This document shows, piece after piece, positions 1-10,161 of a stretch of 64,000 nucleotides of DNA (the first letter of the stretch is position 1; each line of letters begins with the position of its first letter). The stretch spans positions 3,720,001-3,784,000 of the forward strand of contig WWBZ02000051.1 in assembly GCA_011503125.2 (NCBI GenBank). The letters are read 5' to 3'. Under the pieces are notes generated by a model that made no database searches, had not been told where the DNA came from, and was given only the letters and a program-made list of their open reading frames with translations. This DNA is from Botryosphaeria dothidea (Eukaryota; Ascomycota; Dothideomycetes; Botryosphaeriales; Botryosphaeriaceae). Made by a program: the position numbers and the translations under genes.

Positions 1-30
1 CATGCTGCCTCACACTAACCAAAGTAACAG

Positions 31-120
31 CAGGGATTGATCGACGACATTTATTACATTCGAGAGCTGTTCGGCGGAATCAAGGACGACCGTCCCAAGT
101 CAGAGATAAAGAAGGGATGA
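31..120 (+). CDS. 3'-terminal exon of an unidentified gene (partial)
   Basis: The left edge contains CTAAC at about 15-19 and AG acceptors ending at 30 and 33, then an open frame running to TGA at 118-120. The 28 residues read GLIDDIYYIRELF, then GGIKDDRPKSEIKKG. Composition (mixed charged and aromatic residues) and the branch-site/acceptor arrangement suggest the last exon of a plus-strand gene that starts outside the window. The family cannot be told from so short a tail. Confidence 0.45.
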   Translation, partial: QGLIDDIYYIRELFGGIKDDRPKSEIKKG

Positions 121-1270
121 CATGGATATGCAGACTCGTTCACGAGCGACGGTATCATACTGCGGATATGGACAGACAGTTTGTGGCTTGTGCTGGTGAT
201 GGTAGGATGGTCATGCTGATATGGGTCAGCATCCTCGTGCTTTCAATCGTCACATGGATGGAAATGGTTGCTTCATTGCTCAGAAGATTGATACTATGGA
301 ATGGAAACTTGCTATGCTCTCGCACTGATTCCTTTGCTTGATTGCCAACGTGAACTCCTTCGCCTCCCTTCTTTGCTTTGCCACCACCATCCCGACGCTC
401 TCCAAGAACGACGCAGTGCACGGAGCCTTTCGCGTCGCTGCGCACGCCGTGTGAGGGTTGCGAGTCGAGTTCTACCAGGTCAAGAGTCCCGAACTGGAAT
501 TACCAGGCCAGGCCAAGTGGACATGTTGGCTTGACGGCGCGGCCCCACCATCGGCAACGGGCAGTGATGCTGTGGGGGGCACGCCGATCGAACTTCCTCA
601 TGAGGCCATGAACGCCACTACATCCTGGCCCAAGCTCTGACGGCGGCATGCTGAACGAGAGCGCGAACCGCTGCTCTGCACACGGACGTGGAGTTGTTGC
701 TGCGAAGCTGTGCCGGTTCATCTCGCGGAGCTGGACGGACGGACGGACGAACACGCGGGGTGGGAGATCCGGTATAGCAACAGTGCTTTTGGTGGAAGAG
801 AGGGCGCGGAGAGAGGAAGGGCGGTGATGGGTCCTGTGGTATGAATTCGCAATGGGGCGGCTCGGCTCAGGGCAATGGCAGCGGCAGAGGCAGGCAGTGC
901 GATGGGTGCATTCGGCCGTATAGTAGCACGGGGCAGTGGGGGTTTGGAAGAAGCAGGCAAGACGTGGGAGTGAAGAACTTGTTTAAGGGGGCACGGGAGA
1001 AGAAGTTTTCTGCGGCTAACAAACAGCTTGAACGGCTGGGCAAGAGGTATGGAATGTGGGGCGGCCGAGCGCGCGGAGCGGAGGAGCGGAAAGCGTGGTG
1101 TTGCGCCGCCCGTGGCGGGCGGGCGGCCGGTTGACGATGTGGTAGGTCCTCTGTTTTTGATTCAGCTTGCGTCTATGATAGGAAGCCGCAAGAGCTGCAA
1201 GAGGTGTGCTTACTGCGGAGAAGACCTTCAACGACAGCAGCATCACGCGGTGCCGCCCTCATTTCCCCCT
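121..1270. other. Intergenic, no supported gene
   Basis: Only short overlapping reading frames of low-complexity, arginine- or proline-rich composition occur here. None has a start context, intron signals or a recognisable domain. The right part is the 3' flank of the minus-strand gene that ends at 1271. Confidence 0.5.
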
Positions 1271-1585
1271 TCAAACCGTCCTCGCCCCGTCCGGACCGGC
1301 CTGAGCCGCCTCCATCTTGGTATCGACCGCTGAGCTCTCCTTGTCCTTCGCCTTGTCGCTGCCGCGCTGCTGCTCCTCGTCGTTGTTGATGTTGTTGTTC
1401 GCGCTGCCGCCGACGCTGCTGCCGAAGCGCGTGCGCTTGATGTTGAGGCTGATGGTCGCGGTCCAGCCGAGCGTGCGCTTCTTGGCCTTCTTCGGGCGCA
1501 TGAGCAGGCGCAGCAGCGTGCCGAGGATGATGCAGCCGCCGATGCTGACGAAGAGCGCGAGGACGACGGTGTGGTTCGGCTTCAT
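1271..1585 (-). CDS. Small single-pass membrane protein (104 aa)
   Basis: Single exon with ATG at 1585. Residues about 5-28 form one hydrophobic segment (TVVLALFVSIGGCIILGTLL), followed by a basic patch (RLLMRPKKAKKR) and a polar, Asn/Gln/Ser-rich tail. The positive charges after the segment predict N-out/C-in topology. It is the first of three consecutive minus-strand genes with the same plan: short N-terminus, one membrane span, basic stop-transfer patch and disordered tail. I recognise no family. A conserved reading frame with a good start context is the only support, so a non-coding origin cannot be excluded. Confidence 0.55.
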   Translation of the reverse strand: MKPNHTVVLALFVSIGGCIILGTLLRLLMRPKKAKKRTLGWTATISLNIKRTRFGSSVGGSANNNINNDEEQQRGSDKAKDKESSAVDTKMEAAQAGPDGARTV

Positions 1586-2205
1586 GGTTGCGGACGCCTG
1601 GCGGTGAAGAGGTTGGGGTGCTGCGGAGGGGTGTTAGCGGCGTGTGAGGGGACGGGGTGGAGGGAGGGGATGTACTTGGGCGGCGTTGAGGAGACGTGGG
1701 GAGTAGGCAGGCAGTGTTGCGAGTTGGGGTGTTGCTGTGTGGAGCTGCGCTGGTGGTGGTTGACGGTGGTGTTGTGGAAGAGGAAGAGGCGGGAGGCCGA
1801 GCGGTGGCTCTGTGGATGCGCAGGTACGGCTGGCGCGTCCGCCTGGTGGACGTAATGCTGGACAGACACAGTGCAGCTGACTCTCCAGCAATGAGCCTCA
1901 TGCGTCTTCGCTGGTCTTTATGATGCTTCACGGCCAGCACGTTGTAAGTAGATATTTCTGAATCAATGCGGTTGCAACATCCTCATTTAATCACTGTCGC
2001 TGGCCTCTTTTATGCCAGGGCGAAGTGGCTTGCTGCTGTATAACCGGGAGACCCCCGAATCCCATCAAATCCAGAGCCCGCTGCCATCTGCTGCATCCAT
2101 AGCAGCCCCAAACGCCCCGTCATGCTTGGTCCTGCAAGCGAATTAGTATTCCAGCCTTACTGTACTTTATGAGGTCAAGAACGTACCCACAAAACACCAA
2201 ACCAG
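1586..2205. other. Intergenic, upstream of the 104-aa membrane protein
   Basis: Pyrimidine/purine-biased DNA, polypyrimidine on the minus strand just 5' of 1585, as is common upstream of fungal start codons. The long frames here are proline/threonine-rich low-complexity shadows. No gene supported. Confidence 0.45.
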
Positions 2206-2373
2206 TTACTTCTTGATCTTCTTCAGCTTCAGGCTGGAAGAGGAGGGGGGAGGAGGAAGTGGCTTGTTGGGATCTGAGATGCGCCTCATCCGGAGGACGC
2301 GCTGGCGAGAAGTGTGGAATATGAAGAGGCCAATGGCCCAGACCAAGAAGAGGACGGCGACGAACAAGTGCAT
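2206..2373 (-). CDS. Micro-membrane protein (55 aa)
   Basis: The ATG at 2373 begins directly with a hydrophobic segment (MHLFVAVLFLVWAIGLFIFH), followed by a basic stretch (RQRVLRMRR), a proline run (PLPPPP) and a Ser/Lys-rich end. The frame stays open upstream to 2541 but that extension has no membrane or domain character, so I chose the internal ATG. The hydrophobic start could be a signal anchor. It resembles its neighbours at 1271 and 2833 in architecture but not in sequence. No family recognised. Confidence 0.45.
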   Translation of the reverse strand: MHLFVAVLFLVWAIGLFIFHTSRQRVLRMRRISDPNKPLPPPPSSSSLKLKKIKK

Positions 2374-2832
2374 TTTGGAGGAAGATCTTGTTTGGAGGTT
2401 GTTCTGAGAGGAGTTGAGGATGGTCAAGGAGGATTTGCAGTGCAAAGGGCTCTTATGTAGGTAAAAAATGTGAAAGCTGCGCCACACTTTCACTGGTTGG
2501 CATGGGCAAAAGTCAAAATCTGGCAGATCGTGATCATTCAATTTGTTTCAGTGTTACACGTGGAAGGGACAACTGAATGTTGTATACGCCACGCGATTGG
2601 TGGCTCATCGCCGTCTATATAGCACCAACTGTTGACAAAAGAGCGAGCAACGTAGAAAGGAGCCTGATTTGTCAAGTAGTCCATCTGGACCCGCAGCCAA
2701 ACCATCTGAACGAGCCTCCGGGCTCTCTCTCAAGCCAAATGCTGAATTACCATGTCGGGAACTGCTTATCGCCATAGTCAGTGAAGTTTCAAGATAGAAC
2801 AGGCTTCCCGGCCTCACCTGCGGACCAAACTC

Positions 2833-3303
2833 TCAAAGTGTCTGTGAGGAGCCGCTCCTCTGGCGGGCGTGGCCGGGGGAAGCCTCGGGCTCCTCGCCCC
2901 TGGAACTCTGGAAAGACGCGTAGCGGCGGGGAATGCTGGATAGAGTCTGCTCGTACATGGGAAGGTCGACGCGGAGGATGCCGTTTGGCTGGCCACGGAC
3001 ATCATAGTTCTCCCGGTTGATCGTCTGGATGGAAGTCCGTCCGGGTACCGGCTTACGTCCACCGTGGACTGAAGGCGTGGCGGAGGGATTGGCGGAGGGG
3101 TTGACAGAGCGCAAGCTCGCCGTGTTGCGCGAGCGGCGGCCCAGCTCCTCGAGATTGATGTTGCCGGGTTGGGTGACGTCGAACGGCGGCAGGTCGTGGA
3201 CCTGAGTGAGGCCGCGATACCAGGTATAGAGGAGGAAGCCCACCAGCGGGGTCCCCAGGATAACGACCGTCACGGCGATGGCGATTTGGAACTCGAGCTG
3301 CAT
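2833..3303 (-). CDS. Single-pass membrane protein with disordered tail (156 aa)
   Basis: ATG at 3303. Residues about 5-32 form a membrane span (FQIAIAVTVVILGTPLVGFL and LYTWYRG). The following 120 residues are polar and disordered, with Arg-Arg-Ser clusters (GRRSRNTASLRSVN) and a Ser/Arg/Gln-rich C-terminus that offers many phosphorylation-type sites. The longer frame to 3558 adds only an unlikely leader. Third of three similar minus-strand genes between 1.2 and 3.3 kb. Plausible roles are membrane adaptor or small regulator, but no family is recognised. Confidence 0.6.
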   Translation of the reverse strand: MQLEFQIAIAVTVVILGTPLVGFLLYTWYRGLTQVHDLPPFDVTQPGNINLEELGRRSRNTASLRSVNPSANPSATPSVHGGRKPVPGRTSIQTINRENYDVRGQPNGILRVDLPMYEQTLSSIPRRYASFQSSRGEEPEASPGHARQRSGSSQTL

Positions 3304-3618
3304 TGTGATATACAGAGAAGAAGAAAATGGAAGTTGATGTCTAATGACTGCGTCTCGTGGCGGCGTGGTTGTGTGGAGGAGTAGAAGGGGGTCGAAAGAG
3401 TGGAGAGCGGAGTCACACGGACCTTTATAAATGCCAGCCTGCGCAAAGAGCATCAGTTCACGCGCGCGTGTTTTCATGCACCCCGGGGATAGTATATTCC
3501 AGTACCGGACTTCTATCACGAGTTGTTTGCCGCACGATACGGTTTCCAACACTTCCACCCTACCACCACCACAATCCCCCCCCCAAAGATTTGCTTTGGT
3601 GCTGAAGACCCGCCCCCG

Positions 3619-4868
3619 ATGACTCTTCTCCCTGTCGCCAGGCGCGCTCGAGCCTGCCCGCCGCCCAGGGGTGAAGCCGCGCAGACTGTTTTCGCAGTCG
3701 CTGAGCTACGCATAATGATCATGGAATACCTCGTTGACAGGGACACTCCTCTCGCCCACGTAGCCCGCGACCTCGTCAATCTCCGCCTCCTGAATAAAAC
3801 CTGGTACCACTGGACCAGGAAATTCATTCACAAAGACTTCATCCAGGATCTTTTGCTTTGTCGGCCAACAAAGCGCGGATTGGACTCGGCTCTCCACTAT
3901 ATGAGCAACGATGACATCCGTGGAATCCTGGGTCTCCGGTATGTGGGTCACTCTGAGGAAGATGACGGCCCCGAGGATCAATGCGAGCAAGAGGAAAATT
4001 TCGAAGGGTGGCTACTGCACACCACTTTTGAAGAGGCTGGGCATCTCGCGATGATTTGCAAGGTTCACATTCGCCTGAACCCGTCCTGAAAGATGTCCTT
4101 CCCCATACTTGGCTCCTTGAGCATCTTCATACGGACTACAAAGTTAAGAATGCGCTTATTATCAACCCGGACGATATCTGCTATCATGGCGACAATGAAT
4201 GCAATCTAGAAGTGAAATGGAGGATAGCTATGACGCGGCTGGGGGTTCAGCCCAGGCATTTCGAAATCCCGGAGTCTACGTTGAGACTGGTAGACCTCAT
4301 CCCTTCTCGTCACCTGTTCTTGTGTCAGCCTCCAATCAAGAAACTTGCCGTTCGCCTTTTCACAGCAAGCCCCGGGAGTAACAACTTCTCTATAGGCTGT
4401 AGCTACAGGCTCATTCTGAGCTGTGAGGATGGCGTCAAGGTGGGCCACCTACTCATTGCGCTTGCTAAGCACCACGGCGCCATGAGGTTTGGGAAGCAGG
4501 ACGCCGGCTCTGTGTTTGACGACGGCTACGTTGTTCATGTTGACCTGGATGATGAGGAGAAATTCAAGTCTCGTGCCCAATTCGGCTTGAGCTGGGTCAA
4601 TTGGATGGACAGAATAGAGGAACAAGGATTAACCTTCAGAGTGTGGAAGGTTACCGGAACGGACACGTGGGATCATTCAAGGGGCGCGGGGGTCACAGCG
4701 GCCTCTGAAAGGGAGGGACTCAGAGGGATTGGCATGGGATGGATGCTTGACTTCATTCCCGGCGTCTATGTTCACGATCTCGTTGGTATGTACGATCGTC
4801 GGCTTGAGTATGTACCATCTGAGGATGAGGCATTCGAATGCGGACCGCCGTATGGTCGCCATGGGTAG
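3619..4868 (+). CDS. F-box-like protein, two exons (384 aa)
   Basis: Exons 3619-3938 and 4034-4868. The 95-bp intron has a GTATGT donor and an AAG acceptor. It joins the two reading frames in phase, which are otherwise one base apart. The N-terminal part resembles an F-box (AELRIMIMEYLVD, then LVNLRLLNKTWYHWTRKFI), the module that recruits SCF ubiquitin ligases through Skp1. The rest is a mixed alpha/beta segment of the type usual in fungal F-box proteins without clear repeats. Alternative reading: the sequence I treat as intron is open in frame and acidic, so a single-base frameshift near 4055 joining unspliced frames is also possible. Spliced cDNA would decide. Confidence 0.55.
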
Positions 4869-5348
4869 ATAAAGAAGCACGCAGAATGGAGTGTCGATGA
4901 CACTGTTTGGACGTTTATGTCCAGATGATTACTTTAGCTCCCTTTGGTCATTCGTTTCGTACGGATTTATGTCCAATTTTTCATACCAAGTCTAAAGTTT
5001 AGGGGAAAAAGCACCAAACTCCGGAAGAAAATTACTAGGCCCGACGCAACAAACATGAACACTTTTACCGCGGTGAGCTGTCCATCCGCCTCTCAGCACA
5101 CAGTGTAATAGGCCTTGAATACCGAACACGGTAGTTTTCCTCACCTGCTGTTTCAAGCTCCGTAAGTAGCTGTGAGTGCCACTTTTTTTATAGACGGCTG
5201 GAAGTCCTCCAATATTTCTTCAATAGCCGTCGTGACCAAGAAATCGTACAGCTCTGCCACGGGTATTCTACGTCCGTCTCCCCCTGATCACATGGCAGCA
5301 ATATCTACCCTCGCCGCAATGGATATCCAGTCCTCCTCATCACCCACT
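4869..5348. other. Intergenic between convergent genes
   Basis: AT-richer 3' flank shared by the plus-strand F-box-like gene and the minus-strand RING gene. Includes a small dyad (GGACGTTTATGTCC, about 4910-4923). No gene supported. Confidence 0.5.
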
Positions 5349-5942
5349 CTAAAATTCCCGAGCTGGCGGCGGCCTGTCCATTGCCGCGCTGAAGGCGGCA
5401 TAGATGCGTTCAGCTTCTATTCTGAGCGCCCTGGCCCTCTCCAAAGTCGGCGCCGATACTCGTCTCAGGGTACGAAGCCGGGCTGTCTCCTCCGCCAATT
5501 CCTCCACCAACTGATCGCGCCGAGCTAACCAATACTCGCCCATCTCATCGTCGGAGAAGTTGCGAGGGTGGTGGCTGTCGGGTTCATCGAATGCGGGGCT
5601 ACGACACAAGGGACAGGTGTTTTGGGATGTGCGGAACCACTCTGCGATGCACGCGCGACAGAAGACGTGAGTATTGTTACACGGCAGGTGGACCGTAGCC
5701 TCGGCCGCGGCCGGCTCCGTGGGGAAGGGAGTCATGCAAATGGAACATGAGGCATTGGGGCTGGGGGTCGTAGGGGTGAGAACGCTTGCTATGAGTGCCT
5801 CGCGGGTTAGGGATGCGGTTTTCAGCGCAGCATGGTCTTCATGCAATGCGTCGATGCTGGCGGCAGTATCGCGACGGTTGCGTGCGGGCGTTGGGGCAGG
5901 AGTCGAGGAGCTGGGGTCTGGTGCGCTTGAGTCGGAAGACAT
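5349..5942 (-). CDS. RING-finger protein, probable E3 ubiquitin ligase (197 aa)
   Basis: ATG at 5942 (MSSDSSAP); the frame reaches 5954 only through a GTG. The RING is complete: C66, C69, C88, H92, C95, C98, C110 and C113 (CSICM ... LPCNNTHVFCRACIAEW ... CPLC), a C3HC4-like pattern with C-x3-H in the middle. An aromatic Trp (W102) follows the sixth ligand, as in E2-binding RINGs. The first 55 residues are Ser/Pro/Ala-rich. After the RING, residues 130-185 form an acidic/basic heptad-like helix (EELAEETARLRTLRR), possibly a coiled coil for dimerisation. The family transfers ubiquitin from E2 to substrates; the substrate is unknown. No introns. Confidence 0.85.
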   Translation of the reverse strand: MSSDSSAPDPSSSTPAPTPARNRRDTAASIDALHEDHAALKTASLTREALIASVLTPTTPSPNASCSICMTPFPTEPAAAEATVHLPCNNTHVFCRACIAEWFRTSQNTCPLCRSPAFDEPDSHHPRNFSDDEMGEYWLARRDQLVEELAEETARLRTLRRVSAPTLERARALRIEAERIYAAFSAAMDRPPPAREF

Positions 5943-6011
5943 TTTCGTGACCACGATGGAGGTGGATGACCGTCAGGGCTGAGGAGGCCCTCCATGATGG
6001 AGACTTGGCGG

Positions 6012-6019
6012 GTATAAAA
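6012..6019 (+). promoter_or_regulatory. TATA box
   Basis: TATAAAAG inside GGGTATAAAAGGCAGG. Orientation and position fit the plus-strand gene whose ATG is at 6455, implying a 5' UTR of roughly 400 bases. It lies about 70 bp upstream of the RING gene's ATG in reverse orientation, so it could serve both. Confidence 0.4.
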
Positions 6020-6454
6020 GGCAGGTCAGGTCCACAGGGACAAAGGCATTGTACTTCAAGATTGTACTATGCGGGCCGACCACCGCGTCAGTGAATGCTC
6101 ACAAAGCCGAACTCTGCGCGCTGTGCGTCAGACTGAAAATATGGAAGGCGCATTGTTCGGGGGATCAGCGAGCGCTGCCTGGGCTTTATTGTGATGCCGG
6201 TTGGGAAGGCGCAACAGTCGGCTCGCCGGTGCTGCGGTTGCAGGCTCGCAAGCTCTCCGACTCTCTTCCCTCAACATCACCATCATCGTCATCCGGCATA
6301 CATCGCTCAGCAGCAAATACCGCAGCATTTCGATATCATCTTTATCGCACTCGTCAGTAGTCGCAGGCTCGGCCACCTGCACACCAGGCTCCTATCACCG
6401 CAAACCTCTTTCGTCTCCCTCAACAGCTGCGCAACAAGCGTCGTGCACTCGCCC

Positions 6455-7792
6455 ATGTCTCAACACTCATTGATCGACATGTCGCCGCACACACCTCCCT
6501 TTCTACCTCCTTGTGAGACCCAATTGACCGAGACTACTGACCTTGAACGTGAGCTGTGGCTCCGTGAATGCGATCGCTCAGCACAGGTCATATTGGGGGA
6601 GTTGGAGGCCCCGAGATACGTCAGAGGAGACGGGCAGAACCCGCCCATACAACGCCGTCGCTTCAGCTATGACGACTGGATGCCGGTGGTCTGGATTCCC
6701 GAACAATATGCAGATGCAATGATGCCGCCGAGTACCCAGGCCAACCTCGACGATGCCGCACCGCTGTCACCAGCGCGACATGCGCCGTCCAATAATTCCC
6801 AGCCAGCTCTTCATCCTGATACGACTGTCGTAGTCGCACAAACAAGCCCGTCTCAAGGCCTTCCGCCGTCAGTGCCACCCAACGGCACGCCCGCGTCCGT
6901 TTCACTCCAAATTCCAGTCCTCCAGCCTGACGGGCCTTCTGCCGATGATGATCATCAACCTTCGTTCGACCAGCCAGACGACCTTCACCCTGGCGCTGGG
7001 GTGGGCCCCGATCTCAATAATACAAGTAGGAGCGGAGCTCGAATTCCGGCAGCAATTCCGAACCCCCCAGTCCAGGGCCCAGAGGAAGAGGAATCCCCGG
7101 AAAAGGCCTATCAGCCTGGGGATGAGGTCTACGACGCCGACCACGAGTCTCTCAGCACCGCGAGGCGAGTCTCTACATCAAGCCTTAGAAGGCCACCTAC
7201 CAGAACTCAGCAAAACGGCAACGCATACCAAGAGCGCCACCCTTCCAGGAACCGCTATCTCTCAGGGGCGACTCTGGTGCCAGAACGTCGTCCACGAGCC
7301 CTACCCGAACAATACTTCGAAAGACTCACGCTCGACCAGAGCGAAATTAACTCCTCAGTCGAGCCCGACAACCCACACACCCTCCTTGAACGAGCCCGAG
7401 CTCTTGCGTGCCTCAATGGCGGCGACCCTATGATGGTGCTACCGACGGACTTTGGGCTTCCCTCCTGTTATGATGAGGTGAAGAGCGCCGTGTCTCCGTC
7501 CATGCAACCGAATGCAAGCGCTTCGGAGCCACACATGTCGACGCCCATCCCCTCCTCGTTTTCTCCCATCCAAAGTCGCCTCCCGCCCGTGGATGTCAGG
7601 CAGGTAGTCGGTACACCGCCTACTCGGGCCGACCGGGATTGTCTCAGTGGCCAGCTGCAGCAACCGGAGAGCCAACAATCACAGCCTGTCGACGATGCAG
7701 GTTGTTCTGATTCCAGTCGAGGTGCTGCTTCCTCAAGCGTGACGCTGAGAAATGCCAAGCGGATGCCCAAATGCTGCTGTAATGTTCAGTAA
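6455..7792 (+). CDS. Disordered Pro/Ser-rich protein with C-terminal CaaX-like box (445 aa)
   Basis: ATG at 6455 (MSQHSLIDMSPHTPPF); the frame is open upstream to 6191 but that part overlaps the probable leader. Almost the whole protein is predicted disordered: Pro, Ser, Gln, Asp and Asn dominate, with acidic and Arg/Ser stretches. Short ordered islands occur near residues 15-60 (LERELWLRECDRSAQVILGE) and 310-350 (YFERLTLDQS). The last residues are KCCCNVQ. C-N-V-Q fits a C-a-a-X motif with Gln at X, acceptable to farnesyltransferase, and two preceding cysteines could be palmitoylated. If so, the protein is membrane-tethered. No family recognised. A splice at GTAATG near the stop would remove the box. 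Confidence 0.6.
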   Translation: MSQHSLIDMSPHTPPFLPPCETQLTETTDLERELWLRECDRSAQVILGELEAPRYVRGDGQNPPIQRRRFSYDDWMPVVWIPEQYADAMMPPSTQANLDDAAPLSPARHAPSNNSQPALHPDTTVVVAQTSPSQGLPPSVPPNGTPASVSLQIPVLQPDGPSADDDHQPSFDQPDDLHPGAGVGPDLNNTSRSGARIPAAIPNPPVQGPEEEESPEKAYQPGDEVYDADHESLSTARRVSTSSLRRPPTRTQQNGNAYQERHPSRNRYLSGATLVPERRPRALPEQYFERLTLDQSEINSSVEPDNPHTLLERARALACLNGGDPMMVLPTDFGLPSCYDEVKSAVSPSMQPNASASEPHMSTPIPSSFSPIQSRLPPVDVRQVVGTPPTRADRDCLSGQLQQPESQQSQPVDDAGCSDSSRGAASSSVTLRNAKRMPKCCCNVQ

Positions 7793-8496
7793 CTTCGGTT
7801 GTGCTGGTGAGGAAGAAAGCAGGAGGTGGGGAGATAAACTGGATCTTGCTGACGATGTCGGTCTCAGCGGAGGGCCTCCACACGCCAATTCTGCTTCACA
7901 AGTGTCGCGGCATGTCTGTCAACAACATGTGTCTGGAGCTGTCGAGAGCTCAGAGACGTCGAATCCATCTGCTCATCTGGACAAGGAATACACAGATCGG
8001 CTGTCTGAGGAGCAGTTTTAAGCGGCTGAGAAAAAGGGGAAGATTGTAGCTTGTGAGCATCACCGTCATGAAGTTGCTTGAAGAGACATTCGTGTGTTAG
8101 TATAGCTCTCTTGCTTTTCTGTACTGCAGTATCACAGCTATTCACAGAGCAGTCTCGATGTGTGACTATCATAGAACTGTGCCCGGAAGAGAGTGAACAT
8201 TCGCGACATCTGAATGTTCATGAACATTGGTGAAGAGCAGTTGAGGACACATCATGGAAGTATCACATTGGAAACAAACGGTCTTTCTAGCCAAATGATG
8301 GTCTTTCATTCTTCATGCCACAAAAAAGCCATTCTTCCAAGTTAAATACAACGAATCGTAGACATCATCAAACTTTCAACGAGCGAAAGGTGTTTTTCCC
8401 AAGTCTTGATCCGGCGCAACCGACATACCCGCAGCTTCTTCCCCAACCTGAAGCCTTTTCGTCCTCCATATGTACAGAATCCCTTCTTGATGCCGC
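7793..8496. other. Intergenic between convergent genes
   Basis: 3' flanks of the CaaX-like gene (plus) and the cellobiohydrolase (minus). AT-richer, short frames only. I looked downstream of the cellobiohydrolase stop for a cellulose-binding module in all frames and found none. Confidence 0.5.
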
Positions 8497-10089
8497 TTAC
8501 TGAGTGAAGGTGCTGCCGATATCGCCAACCTTGATGTTCGAGTAAACGACGTAGGCGTCGGCGGCCGAGCTCTCGACGTCCTCGGGCGCGCCGCTGTCGG
8601 TGCTGCAGGTGCCGCGCGCAATGCCGGGCTTGGAGGCGTCGGCGTCGACCGGGTAGCTGCTGTCGAGCCAGAGCATGTTGCTGTGGTGGTCGTCCCACAC
8701 GGACATGACCAGCACCATGCCGGCGTTGAGCGCCTGCGACATGCCGGCGAGGCCGCCCTGGTCCTGGAAGGACGTCGTGTCGCCGAAGACGGATTTCTGC
8801 GCGGTGCAGTACTCGGACGTGATGCTGTTGCCGCTGACGCCGGCGATGGTCGACTCGCTGTTCGGGATCGTCTTGCCGTTCTGCACGTAGAAGCGCTTGA
8901 TCTCCTTGAGCGTGCCCGAGGCGGTGCCGCTGTCGGTGATGAACTGGGTGACGACCTGTAGAGAGGAGATTAGCGGGAGGCAAGGGGGGGGAGGGGCAGA
9001 GAGACGACGGCGTACGGTGATCTTGGAGTTGGTGTCGACGGTCTTGCCCGGCCCGTAGAAGGACGTGTTGCCCTGGCGGTACGAGTTGAAGTCGCATCCG
9101 TCGGGGTCGCAGTCGCCGGCGTAGCGGTCGGCCGAGTAGGTGCCGCCGCAGGCGTCGCCGTTGCACGAGTGCTGGGCGTTGTTCGTGCACGGGTGCGGCG
9201 TGTACGCCGTCGAGATGGAGTTGGCCTCCCAGATGTCCATCTCTGAAACCAGGCCGTTAGAATGCAATGTGTAGGGAAAGGATGGGAGAGTCTTACCGGC
9301 GCAGCAGGAGCCGAGGTTGCCAACACCGGAGTTGGCGTCGTTGTCGGACGGGGTCCAGCCCTCGACGTTGGCCTGGCCGTTGATGAACTTCAGGTCACGC
9401 GGACACTGGCTGTCGCAGTAGCCGGTGCCGTACTTGGCACCGGCCTTGTTGGCCGGGTACTTGGACTTGCCGCCGTCGGCGTCCATGGAGACGAAGTAGA
9501 CGGCACCGTTCAGGCCGCAGGGCAGCTTGGAGACGTCGACGTCGAAGGTGAACTCCTTGTTGAGCAGCTTGTGCACGGCGTAGGTGTTGTCGTCCTTCAT
9601 GAGGTACAGACGCGAGCCGACGTTCTTCTGCTGGCCGTTGGTGATGAAGTTCAGGCGCAGCGAGTTGCCGCTGGTGGTGGCGCCGTAGGTGGCCGAGTAG
9701 TCGGCACCGTCGAGGGCGCACTGCGAGGCACACTCGGTGTTGCTCGTGCAGTAGTCGGCGTTCCACTCATTGCCTGATGTGTTGTCAGGGATTGCATTCA
9801 TGAATTGGAGGTGAGCGTGCACGTACCAGTGTAGCAGTTGGTGTAGCCCTCGGTGTTGTGGACCCAGCGCCAGTTGGCGTCAATGACAACGGAGCCCTGG
9901 TTGGTGGTGCAGCCGCTGGTGGTGCAGGTCTGCCAGCTCAGCGAGGGGTGGACCTGGTTTGCATTGTCAATGGGAAATTTTCCCTTTCAAAATCAGGAGA
10001 AGGAAACAAACCTCGGTCTTCTGGGTGCCAACCTGCTGGGCGGCGGCCAGAGAGGCAGAAAGAGCAGCGATCAATGCCTGGGAAAGCAT
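8497..10089 (-). CDS. GH7 cellobiohydrolase (reducing-end exoglucanase), 455 aa
   Basis: Five exons: 10089-10012, 9953-9827, 9773-9297, 9242-9016, 8955-8497; introns of 53-60 bp, all GT-AG. It hydrolyses cellulose processively from chain reducing ends, releasing cellobiose, outside the cell. Signal peptide [17 protein letters not shown], with mature start near QQVGTQ. The GH7 catalytic triad E-x-D-x-x-E is E228, D230 and E233 (EMDIWEAN); the third intron splits the codon of the nucleophile E228. Family landmarks include [29 protein letters not shown] and [10 protein letters not shown], with many paired cysteines. The protein stops right after the catalytic domain (GSTFTQ): no Ser/Thr linker and no CBM1. 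Likely induced on cellulose; see the TATA and GGCTAAA sites upstream. Confidence 0.97.
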
Positions 10090-10155
10090 GGTGCGAGATG
10101 TCGAAGTGAATGTGGGTGCTGGATGAAGAGTGAGTTTGATGTCGCCATCATTCGT

Positions 10156-10161
10156 TTTATA
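10156..10161 (-). promoter_or_regulatory. TATA box of the cellobiohydrolase gene
   Basis: TATAAA on the minus strand within TCTATAAAAC, about 70 bp upstream of the ATG at 10089, the usual distance for a fungal secreted-enzyme gene. Confidence 0.55.

Noticed and set aside
1173..1940. 255-codon minus-strand frame over the 104-aa gene
   Set aside because: Thr/Pro/Arg low-complexity shadow; the 104-aa frame with a membrane span is the better candidate.
8300..8499. Possible extra exon with CBM1 after the GH7 stop, because GTAAGC overlaps the stop codon
   Set aside because: No downstream frame shows the cysteine/tyrosine pattern of CBM1.
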